Assembly: GCA_021820645.1 (NCBI GenBank)
Contig: JAKADJ010000059.1
Coordinates: 1-10,365 of the forward strand
Origin: Bacillota bacterium
GTDB lineage: Bacteria; Bacillota_E; Sulfobacillia; Sulfobacillales; Sulfobacillaceae
Reading direction: 5' to 3'
DNA: 10,365 bases
The translations under genes were made by a program, and so were the position numbers. The notes beneath the pieces were generated by a model that worked only from the letters and a program-made list of their open reading frames with translations, made no database searches and had not been told where the DNA came from. This document shows, piece after piece, positions 6,885 to 10,365 of the stretch (position 1 is the stretch's first letter; the number at the start of each line of letters is the position of its first letter).

Positions 6885-7109
6885 TCATTGTTTCGTCCAA
6901 CGATTTTCACCTACCTCGTTGACTCCGGCCATGGCGGCAAGGGTAGTAAGCACTACCGCTCCACTAAGTCCCACCCAACTAGTACTATTTGTGCCAAATA
7001 GTGTTGTTAGGCCGACTTCTATCGGCTGAACGCGCCGGCAGAGCAGTCTGGCCTTGTCTATAATTGGTTCACCTAGGCCCTTTAGAGATTTTCTTGCGTT
7101 GGGCGGACA
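6885..7109 (-). pseudogene. Possible remnant of an MFS transporter C-terminus
   Basis: A minus-strand frame open for 74 residues between a TAA (7112-7110) and a TGA (6887-6885) has no usable start near its beginning. Its last 45 residues, from RRVQPIEVGLTTLFG through WVGLSGAVVLTTLAAMAG to a charged tail ending in WTKQ, resemble the final helices of MFS transporters, where a QP-x-GL-G turn is followed by a last hydrophobic helix and a short polar tail. The upstream 28 residues do not look like transporter sequence, and I could not restore more of it in other frames. This may be a truncated and decayed gene, or chance. Confidence is low. Confidence 0.27.
6984..7002. repeat. Perfect 8-bp inverted repeat (ACTATTTG-TGC-CAAATAGT)
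   Basis: The two arms, 6984-6991 and 6995-7002, are exact reverse complements around a 3-base loop. As RNA on the plus strand this would be an AT-rich hairpin 117 bases after the arsR stop, followed by GTGTTGTTAG, which is only partly U-rich, so it would be a weak terminator at best. It could equally be a protein-binding palindrome. It lies inside the possible transporter remnant. Confidence 0.5.
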
Positions 7110-7368
7110 TTACAACCAACCTTCCATTTAGCAGACACCTCAAGCGTTAAGGATGCCCGACTTTCCTTCATTGTTGGGTGTGCCTGGCCGCTCACTCCTA
7201 TAAGCCCGATACCGAGATTTGGTCTAACCCTTCCCTTGCCAACGGATTAGCGCTATGATCGGTGGTATATGTTTTAAAGGTTTCCCGTTATCTTCTCTAC
7301 GTTGGGGATTGGGCCAGAAATGATGGGCCGTGCAATTCGGGTGGGCAAAGCCTCTAAGGGACGACATC

Positions 7369-9393
7369 ATGCGTGCCCACCCGGATAGGGAAGGAGGAGT
7401 CTTGCAAGCACCGGAACTGAGAGAACCCCGTCGTGTGGTCATTAACCGGGTCGACCCCGAGATCCCCGGGGGACGTTATCCCGCCAAGCGCGTCGTGGGC
7501 GAATCACTCGCAGTCGAGGCGGATATTTTTGCCGATGGGCATGACCGCATTACGGCGACATTGGAATGGCGACCCGGGGACGGGACCTGGCAGTCCGTTT
7601 CCATGGGACCCTTGGGGAATGATCGGTGGCGCGCCGAATTTCCCCTGACCCAAGTGGGGCAATATACCTATCGGATCCGGGGTTGGGTTGACCCCTATCG
7701 TACCTGGCGCGCCCACGTCCAGTCGTTTTTAAGTGCCAATCTAGCAATTGCTCCGGTCTTGTGGAATGACGGCCTCGCGCGAGTTATGGAATTGTCTTCA
7801 CAGTTAACATCGCGAACCCGTGCGCGAGCGCTTCGCGAATGGACCGATCGGTTTGCCGAACCGGGCGTCGATATCCGAGACGCTTTAGACCACCTCGATG
7901 CCTTAACGTCAGACCTCATAGTGCCTCCGGCTGAGTCGACCCAATATCCCGAGGCAGAATCCGGACTTTCGCTATGGGTGGATCCCCTTGGTGCCCAATA
8001 CACCGCCTGGTATGAACTTTTCCCACGCTCGGCAGGCTTTGTAGCCGGCCAACATGGCACCTTGGCCGATGTCAGCGCCCGTCTACCGTATATCGCTGGT
8101 CTGGGTTTTTCGGTGGTCTATTTGCCCCCGATTCATCCGATCGGGGAAAGTCATCGCAAGGGGAGGCGCAATGCCATCCGTGCCGATGCTGATGACCCCG
8201 GTAGCCCCTGGGCAATCGGTAGCAAGGCCGGTGGGCACACGGCCGTGCATCCGGCGTTAGGCACGCTCGCGGACTTTGATGCCTTAGTCATTAGAGCCCG
8301 CGAACTCGATCTTGACATCGCCTTAGATCTCGCCTTTCAGTGTGCCCCGGATCACCCGTGGGTCAGCGAGCATCCCGAGTGGTTTCGGGTGCGATCCGAT
8401 GGAAGCATTCAATATGCCGAGAATCCGCCCAAAAAATATCAGGATATCGTTCCGTTTTACTTTGAAGGACCGGATTACAAGCGCCTATGGCAAGCCCTCT
8501 ATGAGGTGGTTGAGTTTTGGATCGGACACGGGGTCCGTTACTTCCGTGTGGATAATCCCCACACCAAGTCCTTATATTTCTGGGAATGGTTACTGGGCCG
8601 GATGAAAGAGGAACACCCTGACGTGGTGTTCTTGGCCGAGGCCTTTACCCGCCCGGCCGTGATGCAGCATTTGGCCCAAGTCGGGTTCTCGCAGTCGTAT
8701 ACGTACTTTACCTGGCGCAATTCGGCCGAGGAGCTTCGCGAATATGTAAAAGAGCTGGTAGCTTCACCAATGGTGGACTATTTTAGGCCCAGTTTTTGGC
8801 CCAATACGCCCGACATTTTGCCGGTGTCTTTGCAAACGGGCGGCAGGGCCGCCTTTGTGGCGCGGCTGGTCTTGGCTGCGACGTTAAGTGCGAGTTATGG
8901 GATCTATGGACCGGTGTTTGAATTAATGGAGGCGACACCTTCTCTAACGCAACCGGAGGAATATGACGACTCCGAAAAATACCGCATCGCCCACTGGGAC
9001 TGGGAACACCCGGACAGCCTCGCGCCTGTAATCGTCCAGGTCAACCAATTTCGCCAGGCGCATCCCGCGCTGTGGCACAATCGATCCATTGTGTTTCATC
9101 CGGTGGACAACGATCAGTTATTGGTTTATAGCAAAGTATCGCCAGACGGATCGGATCGGGTGCTCATAGCGGTCAACCTGGACTTCCGGTATCGGCAGTC
9201 TGGATTTGTCACACTTCCTTTGGATGCATGGGGCATCGGGCCCGATGAAGAATTCATCGTGTCGGATGCCTTCACCGGGGCGCGTTATACCTGGCAGGGT
9301 CCGCGCAATTATGTCGAACTGGATCCCGAACGGTTGCCCGCTCACCTGTTTGTCGTAACCAGAAAGACTGGCTCGATTAAGGCGTTTCACTAG
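7369..9393 (+). CDS. glgE: Alpha-1,4-glucan:maltose-1-phosphate maltosyltransferase (GH13_3)
   Basis: GlgE transfers maltosyl units from alpha-maltose-1-phosphate to the non-reducing ends of alpha-1,4-glucans, the polymerising step of the GlgE pathway, in the cytosol. Counting from this ATG (674 residues), an N-terminal domain with INRVDPEIPGGRYPAKRVVG (about 25-44) is followed by a long helical insertion and a GH13 barrel: WYELFPRSAG (about 214-223), VVYLPPIHPIGESHRKGR (about 249-266), PWAIGSKAGGHTAVHPALGT (about 280-299), HAENPPKKYQD-like AENPPKKYQD (about 350-359), YFRVDNPHTK with nucleophile D395, FLAEAFTRP with acid/base E424, and WPNTPDILP with D482. Length and residue numbering agree closely with characterised Streptomyces GlgE. 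The ATG has AAGGGA 7 bases upstream. A GTG at 7330 and a TTG at 7402 preceded by AAGGAGG are in-frame alternatives, and all conserved sequence lies after the TTG. treS follows after 20 bases, which matches the TreS-Mak-GlgE route. Confidence 0.95.
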   Translation: MRAHPDREGGVLQAPELREPRRVVINRVDPEIPGGRYPAKRVVGESLAVEADIFADGHDRITATLEWRPGDGTWQSVSMGPLGNDRWRAEFPLTQVGQYTYRIRGWVDPYRTWRAHVQSFLSANLAIAPVLWNDGLARVMELSSQLTSRTRARALREWTDRFAEPGVDIRDALDHLDALTSDLIVPPAESTQYPEAESGLSLWVDPLGAQYTAWYELFPRSAGFVAGQHGTLADVSARLPYIAGLGFSVVYLPPIHPIGESHRKGRRNAIRADADDPGSPWAIGSKAGGHTAVHPALGTLADFDALVIRARELDLDIALDLAFQCAPDHPWVSEHPEWFRVRSDGSIQYAENPPKKYQDIVPFYFEGPDYKRLWQALYEVVEFWIGHGVRYFRVDNPHTKSLYFWEWLLGRMKEEHPDVVFLAEAFTRPAVMQHLAQVGFSQSYTYFTWRNSAEELREYVKELVASPMVDYFRPSFWPNTPDILPVSLQTGGRAAFVARLVLAATLSASYGIYGPVFELMEATPSLTQPEEYDDSEKYRIAHWDWEHPDSLAPVIVQVNQFRQAHPALWHNRSIVFHPVDNDQLLVYSKVSPDGSDRVLIAVNLDFRYRQSGFVTLPLDAWGIGPDEEFIVSDAFTGARYTWQGPRNYVELDPERLPAHLFVVTRKTGSIKAFH

Positions 9394-9413
9394 CGATATG
9401 AGGGAGGCAAGTT

Positions 9414-10365
9414 ATGGCCACCAAGCGTCGGCACCCTATTGCCGATCCCAACCCCTTATGGTATAAGGATGCGGTCATTTATGAACTGCATGTCCGCACC
9501 TTTTACGATAGTAATGGGGACGGGATCGGGGATTTTAAGGGATTGGCAGAAAAACTCGACTATCTGGACGATCTCGGAATTACAGCGGTGTGGTTGTTGC
9601 CGTTTTTTCCCTCGCCGCTCCGCGATGACGGCTATGATATCTCTAACTACGTGGACGTGAACCCGATCTATGGGACGCTTAAAGATTTTCAGGCGTTTTT
9701 GGATCAGGCCCATCAGCGCAACATCCGGGTCATTGTGGAACTCGCTTTAAACCACACCTCGGACCAACACCCCTGGTTTCAACGGGCGAGGAAGGCCAAA
9801 CCTGGCAGTGCCTATCGGGACTACTATGTGTGGAGCGATACGCCGGATAAATACCGGGATGCCCGGCTCATTTTTCCGGACTACGAACGCTCCAATTGGA
9901 CCTGGGATGCCGAAGCGAACGCCTATTACTGGCATCGCTTTTATTCCTCGCAGCCGGATCTCAATTACGATAGTCCCGGGGTGCGCCGCGAGATCTTAAA
10001 AGTGGTAGATTTTTGGCTCGATATGGGCGTCGATGGACTGCGCCTGGACGCGGTGCCCTACCTCTATGAACGGGAAGGCACCTCGTCGGAAAATCTGCCG
10101 GAAACCCACGCCTACTTGCGTGACTTAAGGCGTCACATCGACAGCCGTTATACCGGACGGATGCTACTGGCCGAGGCGAATCAATGGCCTGAGGATGCGG
10201 TGGCTTACTTCGGTCAAGGTGACGAGTGCCACATGGCGTTTCATTTTCCCTTAATGCCGCGGCTATTTATGGCGCTCTACATGGAGGACCAGTTTCCGAT
10301 CGTCGATATTTTAGAGCAAACGCCACCCATTCCAGATTCCTGCCAGTGGGCTACCTTCTTACGTA
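9414..10365 (+). CDS. treS: Trehalose synthase / maltose alpha-D-glucosyltransferase (GH13_16, partial, C-terminus off the right edge)
   Basis: I translated this frame from the ATG at 9414, which has GGGAGG 7 bases upstream (9402-9407). The frame is open to the edge for 317 residues. TreS interconverts maltose and trehalose intramolecularly. Visible motifs are [20 protein letters not shown] (about 13-32), [11 protein letters not shown] (about 34-44), [17 protein letters not shown] (about 60-76), the [16 protein letters not shown] stretch (about 107-122), the substrate-pocket [16 protein letters not shown] (about 171-186), [18 protein letters not shown] with nucleophile D212, and [11 protein letters not shown] with acid/base E254. 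The third catalytic Asp lies beyond the window. Whether a maltokinase domain is fused at the C-terminus, as in many bacteria, cannot be seen. Twenty bases separate it from glgE, so the two form an operon. With GlgE beside it, the likely flux is trehalose to maltose, feeding maltose-1-phosphate synthesis. Confidence 0.95.
   Translation, partial: MATKRRHPIADPNPLWYKDAVIYELHVRTFYDSNGDGIGDFKGLAEKLDYLDDLGITAVWLLPFFPSPLRDDGYDISNYVDVNPIYGTLKDFQAFLDQAHQRNIRVIVELALNHTSDQHPWFQRARKAKPGSAYRDYYVWSDTPDKYRDARLIFPDYERSNWTWDAEANAYYWHRFYSSQPDLNYDSPGVRREILKVVDFWLDMGVDGLRLDAVPYLYEREGTSSENLPETHAYLRDLRRHIDSRYTGRMLLAEANQWPEDAVAYFGQGDECHMAFHFPLMPRLFMALYMEDQFPIVDILEQTPPIPDSCQWATFLR

Larger units (their letters stand above)
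6868..7368. other. Intergenic spacer of about 500 bases with no intact gene
   Basis: No frame here codes convincingly for an intact protein. It holds the start-less minus-strand frame at 6885-7109, an 8-bp inverted repeat at 6984-7002, and an isolated TATAAT at 7059-7064 without a -35 partner. I find no clear intrinsic terminator after arsR and no confident sigma-70 promoter for glgE, although the stretch from about 7225 to 7320 just upstream of glgE is where one would be expected. No tRNA, transposase or CRISPR pattern is visible. This looseness contrasts with the tightly packed flanking operons and fits decayed or recently rearranged sequence. Confidence 0.6.

Noticed and set aside
7011..7026. 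Short hairpin GCCGA-N6-TCGGC as a terminator for the arsR transcript
   Set aside because: The stem is only 5 bp and no T-run follows on either strand.
7059..7064. TATAAT as a glgE promoter
   Set aside because: No plausible -35 hexamer at 16-18 bp (CGGCAG there), and it lies about 300 bases from the gene; likely chance.
7224..7442. A 72-residue minus-strand open frame across the glgE start
   Set aside because: It overlaps the glgE 5' end, has no recognisable domain and no good ribosome binding site.
7695..8060. A 121-residue minus-strand open frame inside glgE
   Set aside because: Antisense to the glgE helical insertion and barrel start; composition is typical of a reverse-strand shadow.
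1..10365. CRISPR arrays, tRNA/rRNA genes, insertion sequences, phage or defence genes
   Set aside because: No regularly spaced repeats, cloverleaf signatures, transposase motifs or terminal repeats were found on reading both strands.

Overview
The window is a compact bacterial locus for alpha-glucan and trehalose metabolism. Two sugar operons face away from each other, with a small regulator cassette and a poorly coding spacer between them. Genes are tightly packed, Shine-Dalgarno sequences are strong (AAGGAGG, AAAGGAG, AAAGGAGAG), GTG and probably TTG starts are used, and base composition looks moderately GC-rich by eye. This would fit a Gram-positive lineage, perhaps a Sulfobacillus-like Bacillota. 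That placement is a guess from style; no taxonomic marker gene is present.

Left half, minus strand, read right to left from about 5957: a GH77 4-alpha-glucanotransferase (malQ), then malto-oligosyltrehalose trehalohydrolase (treZ, sharing a 4-base ATGA overlap with malQ), then a GH57-type protein with a DUF3536 C-terminal region. The last starts 11 bases after treZ and runs off the left edge of the window with about 724 residues visible.

Middle: bases 5958-6244 are a divergent intergenic region carrying a TATAAT-containing promoter for the plus strand with a small inverted repeat inside it. Then come a 112-residue protein resembling dimeric alpha/beta-barrel (ABM-like) proteins and an overlapping 100-residue ArsR-type winged-helix repressor. 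Bases 6868-7368 hold no intact gene. They contain a start-less minus-strand frame that resembles the last part of an MFS transporter, and a perfect 8-bp inverted repeat.

Right half, plus strand: glgE (alpha-1,4-glucan:maltose-1-phosphate maltosyltransferase, all three catalytic residues present), then treS (trehalose synthase) 20 bases later, cut by the right edge after 317 residues.

Together the enzymes suggest a cycle. TreZ, working with a TreY not seen here, would release trehalose from alpha-glucan ends. TreS would isomerise trehalose to maltose. A maltokinase, also not seen, would make maltose-1-phosphate, and GlgE would put the maltosyl units back on glucan. MalQ would redistribute short malto-oligosaccharides. 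The DUF3536/GH57 protein is the component with no known activity. No complete novel system is evident; the points most worth following are that protein, the ABM-like/ArsR cassette with its candidate operator, and the spacer with a possible transporter remnant.
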